Part shown: positions 1-4,915 of the stretch, one piece after another
Layout: the number at the start of each line of letters is the position of its first letter
How positions within the stretch are numbered: position 1 is the first letter of the stretch
Source: a virus
Virus record (IMG/VR): IMGVR_UViG_3300031857_000750
Coordinates: 1-33,508 of that record
Strand: one strand, 5' to 3'
DNA: 33,508 nucleotides
The notes under the pieces: model-generated
What the model was told of the DNA's origin: nothing
Database searches by the model: none
What the model saw: only the letters and a program-made list of their open reading frames with translations
Made by a program: the position numbers and the translations under genes

Positions 1-134
1 CGGCACAGGTTGGTGGGCCGTTGAACCCCGAGTGGGTCGAGTGGCTGATGGGGTGGCCGCAAGAGTGGACAGACTTAAAGCCATTGGCAACGGACAAGTT
101 CCACAAGTGGTCGCAGCAGTCTGGAGGAAATTAA
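1..134 (+). CDS. C5-cytosine DNA methyltransferase, C-terminal fragment (gene continues off the left edge)
   Basis: Reading from base 3, 43 codons run to the TAA at 132-134. The fragment has the tail typical of phage Dcm-like enzymes: L-N-P-E-W-V-E-W-L-M-G-W-P, then E-W-T-D-L. That segment closes the catalytic domain after the target-recognition domain. The matching N-terminal part is at 32997-33508 on the same strand, so both pieces probably belong to one gene split by the contig ends. The enzyme would methylate cytosine in a specific site, probably to protect phage DNA from host restriction. The recognition domain is not in the window, so specificity cannot be judged. The next gene starts directly after the stop codon. 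Confidence 0.8.
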   Translation, partial: AQVGGPLNPEWVEWLMGWPQEWTDLKPLATDKFHKWSQQSGGN

Positions 135-371
135 GTGAATCACTATGAAGCAAACAGAATTCTTGATCGGGTCAGAGAAGGACAACAATTTAGCGAATTT
201 GTCATTACAAGGGCGCTTGAACTTACAGGAGACCATGAGGAACACAGAAGCCCAAGAATGGATCAAACGTTACCGCAAGAAAGTCATGGAGGAGGGCAGG
301 GGAGAAGCCCAATACTGGTGGCAACAAACCCTATTGGACATTGCCAAGAGGCGAGGCCAAGCGGCTGCTGA
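135..371 (+). CDS. small phage protein, GTG start, runs into the next gene
   Basis: A GTG at 135 directly follows the methyltransferase stop. It has a strong GGAGG ribosome site at 123-127, seven bases upstream. The first ~33 residues (N-H-Y-E-A-N-R-I-L-D ... R-A-L-E-L-T-G-D) look like a recurrent small phage protein of unknown role. After the T-G-D the reading frame crosses the start of the next gene (235) and becomes Pro/Gly/Gln-rich, as expected of an out-of-frame read. The functional protein may therefore be only about 40 residues, with its stop lost by mutation or base error. Function unknown. Confidence 0.5.
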   Translation: MNHYEANRILDRVREGQQFSEFVITRALELTGDHEEHRSPRMDQTLPQESHGGGQGRSPILVATNPIGHCQEARPSGC

Positions 372-414
372 TGATTTAAAAAAACGCATGAATGAACAGA
401 AAGACAAAAAATGA
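235..414 (+). CDS. small charged phage protein (59 aa)
   Basis: ATG at 235 follows AGGAG six bases upstream, which decides this start over the in-frame ATG at 145. The 59-residue product is highly charged and probably helical: W-I-K-R-Y-R-K-K-V near the N-terminus, a central W-W-Q-Q-T-L segment, then R-R-G-Q-A-A-A-D-D-L-K-K-R-M and a Lys-rich end. Similar short proteins accompany replication and nin-like genes in phages, but no function is known to me. It overlaps the preceding ORF by 137 bases in another frame and the HNH gene by four bases (ATGA), suggesting translational coupling. Confidence 0.65.
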   Translation: MRNTEAQEWIKRYRKKVMEEGRGEAQYWWQQTLLDIAKRRGQAAADDLKKRMNEQKDKK

Positions 415-887
415 CAAAAGATGAAGTTCTAAATTATTTTGAATATCAAAATGGAATTTTGTATTGGAAGAAAAATCAAGGCAATGTCAAAAGTGGCTCA
501 GTAGCTGGAAATCAACGCCAAGATGGTTACATTGACATTGGTTTTAAAGGAAGATTGATTCGAGCGCATCGATTGATTTGGTTGCTTTATTATGGATATA
601 TGCCAGAGTTTCTTGACCATGTAAACGGGGTAAGAAATGACAACAGGATTGAAAATTTGCGTGTTGCCACAAGAACGCAAAATCAAATGAATTTAAAAAA
701 GCGTGTCAATAATTCATCTGGATGCAGTGGTGTTTACTGGAACAAGCAAAGAAATAAATGGGCAGCAAGAATTCAATTTAATTGCAAATCAAAACACATA
801 GGTTTGTTTTTATCAATTGAGGATGCTATTGTTGCTAGAAAAATTGCAGAACAAAAATTCTTTGGTGAATTTGCGAGGCAATCATGA
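411..887 (+). CDS. HNH homing-type endonuclease with C-terminal AP2-like domain
   Basis: A 158-residue protein with an HNH fold near residues 50-85: A-H-R-L-I-W at 52-57, D-H-V-N-G at 69-73, then N-D-N-R-I-E-N-L. An AP2-type DNA-binding segment follows at about 104-153 (S-G-V-Y-W-N-K ... K-W-A-A-R-I ... G-L-F, E-F-A). This HNH-AP2 arrangement is typical of free-standing phage homing endonucleases, which nick DNA to drive their own spread. The gene is visibly richer in A and T than its neighbours, which suggests acquisition. It nevertheless overlaps both neighbours by four bases, so it is fully fitted into the operon. Confidence 0.88.
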   Translation: MTKDEVLNYFEYQNGILYWKKNQGNVKSGSVAGNQRQDGYIDIGFKGRLIRAHRLIWLLYYGYMPEFLDHVNGVRNDNRIENLRVATRTQNQMNLKKRVNNSSGCSGVYWNKQRNKWAARIQFNCKSKHIGLFLSIEDAIVARKIAEQKFFGEFARQS

Positions 888-1306
888 GCATAAGCATTAT
901 GTTTACTATCTATGGACACCCCGTTGCCAAGGGCAGACCAAGGTTTTCCACAAGGGGCAAGTTTCCTGTTGCCTACACACCTGAAAAGACCAAGAACTAC
1001 GAATCCGATGTTGGGATGATGGCAAAGGCGGCAATGGGTGCATCAGAACCGCTAGAAGGGGCATTGGAGGCGTTTATTTATGTCACCTTTCCTGTTCCCG
1101 CCTCATACTCAAAAAAACGCACTGAGGCTTGTTTAAGCAATTCTGAGAAACACACCAAAAAGCCCGATTTGGACAACGTGATCAAGAGCGTGATCGATGG
1201 CATGGACAAAATCGTGTTTGAGAACGACTCCCAAATCACATCCATTCACAGCACCAAGGTTTATGGTGAAGTGGCAAAGGTTGAAGTTGTAGTGAGGCAA
1301 GCATGA
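884..1306 (+). CDS. rusA: RusA-like Holliday junction resolvase
   Basis: A 140-residue protein of normal RusA length. The N-terminal G-x-P-V-A-K-G-R-P-R-F motif is at residues 11-21. The conserved acidic region K-P-D-L-D-N-V-I-K at 93-101, with G-M-D and E-N-D-S-Q-I downstream, supplies the catalytic aspartates (D95, D97, and D115 in E-N-D). RusA dimers resolve Holliday junctions during phage recombination and before packaging. The start overlaps the HNH stop (ATGA); an in-frame ATG at 899 is a possible alternative. The gene is coupled to ninB downstream, as in lambdoid nin regions. Confidence 0.92.
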   Translation: MSISIMFTIYGHPVAKGRPRFSTRGKFPVAYTPEKTKNYESDVGMMAKAAMGASEPLEGALEAFIYVTFPVPASYSKKRTEACLSNSEKHTKKPDLDNVIKSVIDGMDKIVFENDSQITSIHSTKVYGEVAKVEVVVRQA

Positions 1307-1704
1307 TTGTTTCTCTCCACAACCCCCAACAAGCCCACACAGTTCTGAAAGACTTATGGCCCAAGATCAAAGAAACCTTACAGGCGGGTAAACAGTTGCG
1401 CTTAGAGGTTAAAAAAGCCACCCGCAGCACAGACCAAAACGATATGTTCCATGCCCTGATTGACATGGTTGCCAAGCAAATGAAGGGCGCTGGCAGTGCT
1501 TGGTCATCAGACGATTGGAAAAGGCTCTTAATTGACCAATGGGCGCATGAAACAGGGCGCAAGGTGGGCAAGGTCGCCCCTAGCCTAGACGGGGAACGAG
1601 TTGTTCAATTAGGGCTACAAAGCCACAAATTCACAAAAGAAGAAGGCTCAGAGTTCATTGAATGGCTCTTGGCATGGATGGCAGACAAAGGAATTGAAAC
1701 ATGA
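1303..1704 (+). CDS. ninB: NinB/Orf-like recombination mediator
   Basis: A 133-residue protein matching NinB (lambda Orf), which acts like RecFOR in loading recombinase or annealing protein on single-stranded DNA. The marker segment is R-S-T-D-Q-N-D-M-F-H-A-L-I, with W-K-R-L-L-I-D-Q-W in the middle and S-E-F-I-E-W-L-L-A-W near the end. Length is close to the lambda protein. It overlaps rusA upstream and the next gene downstream by four bases each, so rusA-ninB is one recombination module. It may work with the annealing protein and exonuclease encoded on the other strand. Confidence 0.88.
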   Translation: MIVSLHNPQQAHTVLKDLWPKIKETLQAGKQLRLEVKKATRSTDQNDMFHALIDMVAKQMKGAGSAWSSDDWKRLLIDQWAHETGRKVGKVAPSLDGERVVQLGLQSHKFTKEEGSEFIEWLLAWMADKGIET

Positions 1705-1997
1705 CACAAGATGAAATCATTGAGATGGCTAAACAAGCTGGATTAGGTTTTTTGCTTGATGCTGGCTTCATGTGCCATCAAGAAGTTAAAGATTTTGCCA
1801 AGCTAATAGCACAGCATGAGCGTGAGAAATCTTTAAAACTTTGGATGCTGTTAGATGACATCGACACGGCTGATGACATTGCAAAAACAGACCACGACAC
1901 CTATCGCAGGCTGTGCCGCAACACTCAACAAAAACGATGGGCTGTTTTAAGCGAATCCGAAGTTGATGCCGCCATCAGAGCAAGAGGACAAGCATGA
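1701..1997 (+). CDS. hypothetical phage protein (98 aa)
   Basis: I do not recognise a family with a known role. The product starts M-T-Q-D-E-I-I-E-M-A-K-Q-A-G, a common opening for small phage proteins. It continues as a mostly helical, acidic chain with a single cysteine pair that is too far apart to suggest a zinc ribbon. It sits in a run of genes joined by four-base overlaps (ninB before, the zinc-ribbon gene after), which supports real translation. Its job is probably an accessory early function. Confidence 0.7.
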   Translation: MTQDEIIEMAKQAGLGFLLDAGFMCHQEVKDFAKLIAQHEREKSLKLWMLLDDIDTADDIAKTDHDTYRRLCRNTQQKRWAVLSESEVDAAIRARGQA

Positions 1998-2224
1998 TGT
2001 GTCCCCGTTGTGGCTCTGAAACCCTCAAAGTTTTGGACACCCGATCAAACCCCGAATTTGTCAGCCGCAAACGCCAGTGCGAAAACAATCACAAGTTTTA
2101 TACAAAAGAATATGCAATACCCGAAACACAAGTATGTGAGAAGCCAGAAACTCCTAAAGTTAGTGGCGGGTCTCTCCTGTCAAAGCTGTGGCATGGACAA
2201 TGGCGTTCAGGCGGCTCACAGTAA
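1994..2224 (+). CDS. NrdR-like zinc-ribbon protein (76 aa)
   Basis: The first ~40 residues form a zinc ribbon resembling the N-terminal domain of NrdR: C-P-R-C-G-S near the start, then D-T-R, R-K-R-Q-C and an H-K-F-Y-T-K-E segment. Here the fourth ligand may be His instead of Cys. The ATP-cone domain of NrdR is absent, so regulation of ribonucleotide reductase is not implied; a small DNA- or protein-binding role is more likely. From about residue 40 the frame overlaps the next gene (2112) out of frame, and the tail may be poorly constrained. Confidence 0.65.
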   Translation: MMCPRCGSETLKVLDTRSNPEFVSRKRQCENNHKFYTKEYAIPETQVCEKPETPKVSGGSLLSKLWHGQWRSGGSQ

Positions 2225-2444
2225 TTGGGGCGGTGGTCGTGGTCGTGGCATTAAAGCTGACGATAATTTAATTGCGGCACTCTGCCTGACTTGCCATTAC
2301 GAGATTGATCAAGGCAAGAACCTGACCAAGGAAGAACGCCAAAAGAAGTGGGCAGAGGCTCATATTGGGACAGTTTTATTGCTTTGTAAGCAAGGGAAAT
2401 GGCCTGTTGAAGTTCCTTTGCCTTTTGTGGCAGAATTTGAATAG
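2112..2444 (+). CDS. HNH-like nuclease-domain protein (DUF1364/NinG-like)
   Basis: Starting at ATG 2112, this is about 110 residues. It carries C-Q-S-C-G, then A-A-H-S-N, a Gly/Arg-rich loop (G-G-G-R-G-R-G-I-K-A-D-D), and L-C-L-T-C-H-Y-E-I-D-Q-G. These are the paired cysteines and His-Asp pattern of HNH-like proteins found in lambdoid nin regions. Such proteins are thought to process recombination or packaging intermediates, but activity is unproven. Lower-scoring upstream starts in this frame (2010) would only read the zinc-ribbon gene out of frame. The gene is the last before a clear terminator. Confidence 0.75.
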   Translation: MQYPKHKYVRSQKLLKLVAGLSCQSCGMDNGVQAAHSNWGGGRGRGIKADDNLIAALCLTCHYEIDQGKNLTKEERQKKWAEAHIGTVLLLCKQGKWPVEVPLPFVAEFE

Positions 2445-2463
2445 GCATTGCAGTTGCCTTTTT

Positions 2464-2488
2464 GGGGGTTGATTCCCCCGCTTTTTTT
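2464..2488 (+). terminator. intrinsic terminator closing the early-right operon
   Basis: A five-G arm (2464-2468) pairs with five C (2475-2479) across a TTGATT loop. It is followed by GC and seven T (2482-2488). It lies 20 bases past the stop of the HNH-like gene and directly before the next promoter, so it separates early-right from late-side transcription. Confidence 0.8.
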
Positions 2489-2496
2489 GGTATAGT
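2469..2496 (+). promoter_or_regulatory. extended -10 promoter with no leader, driving the gene at 2503
   Basis: TATAGT at 2491-2496 is preceded by TGG (2488-2490), an extended -10 (TGn) element. A weak -35, TTGATT at 2469-2474, lies 16 bases upstream, inside the terminator loop. Only six bases separate the -10 from the ATG at 2503 and no Shine-Dalgarno is present. Transcription would therefore start at or next to the ATG, giving a leaderless mRNA. The same layout occurs at the Cro-like gene (32005-32022). Confidence 0.6.
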
Positions 2497-2502
2497 GCAA
2501 AT

Positions 2503-2871
2503 ATGGAAAAAAATGCCGAAGTTGCCGAGTTCGTAGCTACTCTGTTTCACAGTGGCACGATTACCCATTTTCAGCATTTGCAGACACGGGAATACTCTGT
2601 CCACAAGGCTTTGGGCAAGTTCTACCCCAAGATTGTTGACTTGGCAGACCAGTTAGCTGAAAGCTATCAAGGTCGCTACGAAACCCGAATGACCAAGTTT
2701 CCTGATGAACTGCATCAGCCACAGGAAACCCCCACCGAGTACCTGACACAACTGAAAAAGTTTGTTGAGGAAGCCCGTGAAGAAATCCCGCAAGATTCAG
2801 AACTGCAAAACATCGTTGATGAAATTGCCGATCTGATCAATTCAACTTTGTATTTACTAACCCTGAAATAA
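2503..2871 (+). CDS. DUF5856-like protein, probably ferritin-like helical fold
   Basis: A 122-residue, all-helical protein. The segment F-H-S-G-T-I-T-H-F-Q-H-L-Q-T, followed by H-K-A-L-G-K-F-Y and D-L-A-D-Q-L-A-E-S-Y-Q-G, fits the DUF5856 family seen in phages. Its spaced His/Glu residues recall Dps/ferritin-like four-helix bundles, but metal binding is only inferred. It is the first gene of its transcription unit and starts at a probable leaderless promoter. A role soon after transcription switches to this unit is possible. Confidence 0.65.
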   Translation: MEKNAEVAEFVATLFHSGTITHFQHLQTREYSVHKALGKFYPKIVDLADQLAESYQGRYETRMTKFPDELHQPQETPTEYLTQLKKFVEEAREEIPQDSELQNIVDEIADLINSTLYLLTLK

Positions 2872-2880
2872 GGAATCATC

Positions 2881-3087
2881 ATGATGAACAAGAACGAACC
2901 CAAAGGCTACGGCTACGGCAACAGCGCAAAGATGGCTGGCAACCCCGCCCCCGAAATGAAGCCTAATGGCAGCGTAAAGAACCGCATCCCCGATGCCATG
3001 ACCAACAAGGTCGGCAAAGATTCCAAGTTTGAAGGTGGCAAGTCCTCTGGCGTTTGCTACACTCACGACCGCAAGTCTTATCAGTAA
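2881..3087 (+). CDS. small basic Gly/Asn/Lys-rich protein (68 aa)
   Basis: ATG 2881 follows AAGGAA at a good distance. The product is basic and low in hydrophobic residues, with G-Y-G-Y-G-N near the start and a Lys/Gly-rich middle (K-V-G-K-D-S-K-F-E-G-G-K), so it is probably disordered or nucleic-acid binding. Similar short proteins precede the GroES and terminase genes in related phages. No function is known to me. It is followed by a GC-rich hairpin rather than directly by the next gene. Confidence 0.65.
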   Translation: MMNKNEPKGYGYGNSAKMAGNPAPEMKPNGSVKNRIPDAMTNKVGKDSKFEGGKSSGVCYTHDRKSYQ

Positions 3088-3094
3088 AGCGAAA

Positions 3095-3122
3095 CGCCCC
3101 GCAGACGGAGAATCTGGGGGCG
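3095..3122 (+). terminator. GC-rich hairpin between small genes (weak terminator or mRNA processing/stability element)
   Basis: CGCCCC (3095-3100) plus CAGA (3102-3105) pair with TCTG and GGGGCG across a seven-base loop, with one bulged G. No U tract follows, so full termination is doubtful. It may attenuate or protect the mRNA 3' end of the upstream gene. Confidence 0.45.
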
Positions 3123-3152
3123 CTTCTAACCAAGCAATAAAAGAGGTATTGA

Positions 3153-3389
3153 ATGGCTGAACAACATTCTAATTGTGGAAACTGCCGATTCTTCAAGAAT
3201 CAGCAAATCATGGGCATCTGTCGCCAAAACCCGCAACAGCAGAACAAGCACCAAAACGATTGGTGCGGTCAACACGAACCCATGCAAGTTGAGGTCGTGA
3301 AACTTCCCGTGTATGACATCATGACTGACGAGACCAAAGAGGTTTCTGTTCCTGTCAAGAAAAAGCCTGGGAGACCCAAGAAATGCTAA
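3153..3389 (+). CDS. small Cys-rich protein with AT-hook-like tail
   Basis: A 78-residue protein starting after AGAGG. Its N-terminal half has C-x2-C-R-F-F, then G-I-C-R-Q-N-P, and D-W-C-G-Q-H-E-P. This four-cysteine arrangement suits one zinc site and is widespread among small phage proteins. The C-terminus is K-K-K-P-G-R-P-K-K, an AT-hook-like minor-groove binding tail. DNA binding is therefore plausible but unproven. It overlaps the groES-like gene by seven bases. Confidence 0.7.
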   Translation: MAEQHSNCGNCRFFKNQQIMGICRQNPQQQNKHQNDWCGQHEPMQVEVVKLPVYDIMTDETKEVSVPVKKKPGRPKKC

Positions 3390-3640
3390 GTCCATTGCGT
3401 GATCGTGTTGTGGTAAAACCACAAGTGCGAAATTTATCCGACATCATTTATGTGAACAACAAAGAAGCCTTTAACGAGGGAACTATTGTCGCCATCGGCC
3501 CAAAGGTTTACGATGTCAAGGTGGGAGACTTCATCAAGTATGGAAACGGGGATTACCTTAATTGGCCCACCCAAAAGATTGATGGTCAAGATTACCAAAT
3601 CATTCAAGAAGCCGACATTTGTGCGGTTGTGGAGGAATAA
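3383..3640 (+). CDS. groES: GroES-like co-chaperonin
   Basis: An 85-residue Cpn10: P-L-R-D-R-V-V-V-K-P at the start, G-T-I-V-A-I-G-P, V-K-V-G-D-F-I-K-Y-G at 46-55 and a C-terminal E-A-D-I-C-A-V-V-E strand. The hydrophobic tripeptide that docks on GroEL in the mobile loop is probably I-I-Y (about residues 21-23). Phage co-chaperonins such as T4 gp31 redirect host GroEL to fold large capsid proteins. No GroEL is encoded here, so it would need host GroEL. Its place before the terminase and coat genes fits that role. Confidence 0.85.
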   Translation: MLSPLRDRVVVKPQVRNLSDIIYVNNKEAFNEGTIVAIGPKVYDVKVGDFIKYGNGDYLNWPTQKIDGQDYQIIQEADICAVVEE

Positions 3641-3642
3641 AC

Positions 3643-3810
3643 ATGGCGACCAAACAAGGGCTATATGCCAACATCCATGCCAAGCAAGAGCGCATCGAGC
3701 GCCAAAAGGCTGCGGGCAAGACTCCCGAGCGCATGAGATCGCCAGGCGCAAAGGGCGCACCCACTGCCGAGGCTTTCAAACAATCTGCAAAGACTGCAAA
3801 GAAGAAATAA
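3643..3810 (+). CDS. small basic hypothetical protein (55 aa)
   Basis: The ATG at 3643 follows GGAGGA about six bases upstream, which fixes this start. The product is Lys/Arg/Ala-rich: R-I-E-R-Q-K-A-A-G-K near the middle, a Gly/Pro spacer (S-P-G-A-K-G-A-P), and a Lys-rich tail (A-K-T-A-K-K-K). This composition suggests a nucleic-acid-associated or disordered protein. It lies in a run of small basic genes between groES and the terminase. Function unknown. Confidence 0.65.
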   Translation: MATKQGLYANIHAKQERIERQKAAGKTPERMRSPGAKGAPTAEAFKQSAKTAKKK

Positions 3811-3812
3811 TC

Positions 3813-4085
3813 ATGGCAAAGCACGACAAGCCGATTCCCCACAAGACCACAGGCAAGGGGAAAACCTACAACCCGACTGAAAAAGGTGCGGGAATGACCG
3901 CTAAAGGTCGTGCTGAATACAATGCCAAGAACAACGCAAATTTGAAACCACCCGCCCCAAATCCAAAGACAAAAGCCGATGCTGGTCGCAAAGCATCATT
4001 TTGCGCTAGGATGGAGGGGGTAGTTAAAAACGCCAAAGGCCCAGCAGAACGGGCCAAGGCATCCCTCAAAAACTGGAACTGTTAA
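3813..4085 (+). CDS. DUF6321-like small basic protein
   Basis: Starting at ATG 3813 it is 90 residues long. The C-terminal signature S-F-C-A-R-M-E-G-V, then G-P-A-E-R-A-K-A-S-L-K-N-W-N-C, matches the DUF6321-type domain found in many marine and freshwater phages. The N-terminal half is Lys/Asn/Pro-rich and probably flexible. The role is unknown; location just upstream of the terminase genes suggests packaging or a late accessory function. The upstream extension in this frame (from 3486) only reads groES out of frame. Confidence 0.7.
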   Translation: MAKHDKPIPHKTTGKGKTYNPTEKGAGMTAKGRAEYNAKNNANLKPPAPNPKTKADAGRKASFCARMEGVVKNAKGPAERAKASLKNWNC

Positions 4086-4095
4086 AGGAAACATC

Positions 4096-4311
4096 ATGAC
4101 AAACTCAATTGCAACTGGCGTGGCATACGCTGACCCATTGGTTACTTTAGTTGAATTTCAAGCCTACACTGTCGCTACTGTCCCAACAGCCTCACCCGCT
4201 GGTCAAATGATTTATGTGTCCAATGGCGCTGCTGGTCAGCCCATCATGGCCTTTTCAAATGGCTCAAGCTGGTTGCGTGTTGACACCCGTAATGCTATTT
4301 CTGCAACCTGA
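4096..4311 (+). CDS. small virion-like protein with fibre-type beta domain
   Basis: A 71-residue product opening M-T-N-S-I-A-T-G-V-A-Y-A-D. Its second half, S-P-A-G-Q-M-I-Y-V-S-N-G then A-F-S-N-G-S-S-W-L-R-V, resembles the C-terminal beta segment of many phage tail-fibre proteins. It follows AAGGAAAC. It may be a virion decoration or fibre tip protein, though its position before the terminase rather than with the fibres is unexpected. Function is inferred from residue pattern only. Confidence 0.55.
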   Translation: MTNSIATGVAYADPLVTLVEFQAYTVATVPTASPAGQMIYVSNGAAGQPIMAFSNGSSWLRVDTRNAISAT

Positions 4312-4484
4312 TGAACGCTGAGAAAATCGCAAACCGCATCGAGGAATTGCGACTCACCGCCAAACAACATGAGGCGGTGCTAATGCAGATCAGCGGTGCG
4401 GTGCAAGAACTCACCAACATATTGGCTGAACTGTCAAAGGAACAAAATGCCTCTAATAGCATCGATGACCCCCAAGGCACTTAA
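4311..4484 (+). CDS. small helical (coiled-coil) protein, 57 aa
   Basis: The ATG overlaps the previous stop by one base (TGATG). The product runs M-N-A-E-K-I-A-N-R-I-E-E-L-R-L, continues with heptad-like spacing of Leu/Ile through A-V-Q-E-L-T-N-I-L-A-E-L, and ends in a polar tail at TAA 4482-4484. It looks like a short coiled coil. No family recognised. The start-stop coupling and frame continuity support it. It overlaps the next gene by 38 bases. Confidence 0.6.
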   Translation: MNAEKIANRIEELRLTAKQHEAVLMQISGAVQELTNILAELSKEQNASNSIDDPQGT

Positions 4485-4611
4485 AGCCAATATTAAAGAA
4501 GAAATCGAATCAGGCAAGCCACCCAAGCAAGCGGTGGCAATTGCCTATTCTGTTAAGCGTGAAGCCGAGAAAAAGGCTAATAAGAAACCAACGCCTAAGA
4601 ATAAAAAGTAA
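4447..4611 (+). CDS. DUF6496-like small basic protein
   Basis: ATG 4447 follows AAAGGA. The 54-residue product contains K-A-L-K-A-N-I-K-E-E-I-E-S-G-K-P-P-K-Q-A, then A-V-A-I-A-Y-S-V-K-R-E-A. This is the typical core of a small phage domain (DUF6496-type) of unknown function. The tail is Lys-rich. It is the last small gene before the terminase pair. A longer in-frame start at 4396 lies inside the preceding gene and lacks a ribosome site. Confidence 0.65.
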   Translation: MPLIASMTPKALKANIKEEIESGKPPKQAVAIAYSVKREAEKKANKKPTPKNKK

Positions 4612-4642
4612 TTTAGGCTCAAACACTTAGGATTCGACTCGA

Positions 4643-4915
4643 ATGGCTGAAAGAGGTGGTCAAGTTGGCAATCAGAACGCTGCAAAGAGCAGACTGTTCT
4701 ATGACAAGTTGCGCCTTGTCTTGGTTCAAGAGCCTCACCGCCTAAGAAGCATTGCCGAGCAGTTGGTGAGCCAAGCCGAGGCGGGAGAGCCTTGGGCGAT
4801 TAAAGAAATCATCGACCGAGTGGATGGCAAAGCGGTTCAAGCGACAACGATTGAGAACGCAGATGGAACACCCCTCTTGGGTGGAATTCAAGTTACATTT
4901 ATTAAGCCCGAATGA
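4643..4915 (+). CDS. terS: terminase small subunit
   Basis: A 90-residue protein directly upstream of, and overlapping by four bases, the large terminase. It begins with a Gly/Asn-rich segment (G-G-Q-V-G-N-Q-N-A-A-K), then a helical core (L-R-S-I-A-E-Q-L-V) and G-E-P-W-A-I-K-E-I-I-D-R-V-D-G-K-A, a motif common in small terminases of this type. TerS binds the packaging site and presents DNA to TerL. It is short compared with the P22 protein. TTAGGA about ten bases upstream is a weak ribosome site. Confidence 0.78.
   Translation: MAERGGQVGNQNAAKSRLFYDKLRLVLVQEPHRLRSIAEQLVSQAEAGEPWAIKEIIDRVDGKAVQATTIENADGTPLLGGIQVTFIKPE

Noticed and set aside
145-234. N-terminal extension of the 59-residue early gene to ATG 145
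   Set aside because: The ATG at 235 has a strong AGGAG site, and the extension reads the preceding gene out of frame.
2010-2111. N-terminal extension of the HNH-like gene to 2010
   Set aside because: It overlaps the zinc-ribbon domain out of frame and has no domain character; ATG 2112 begins just before the conserved part.
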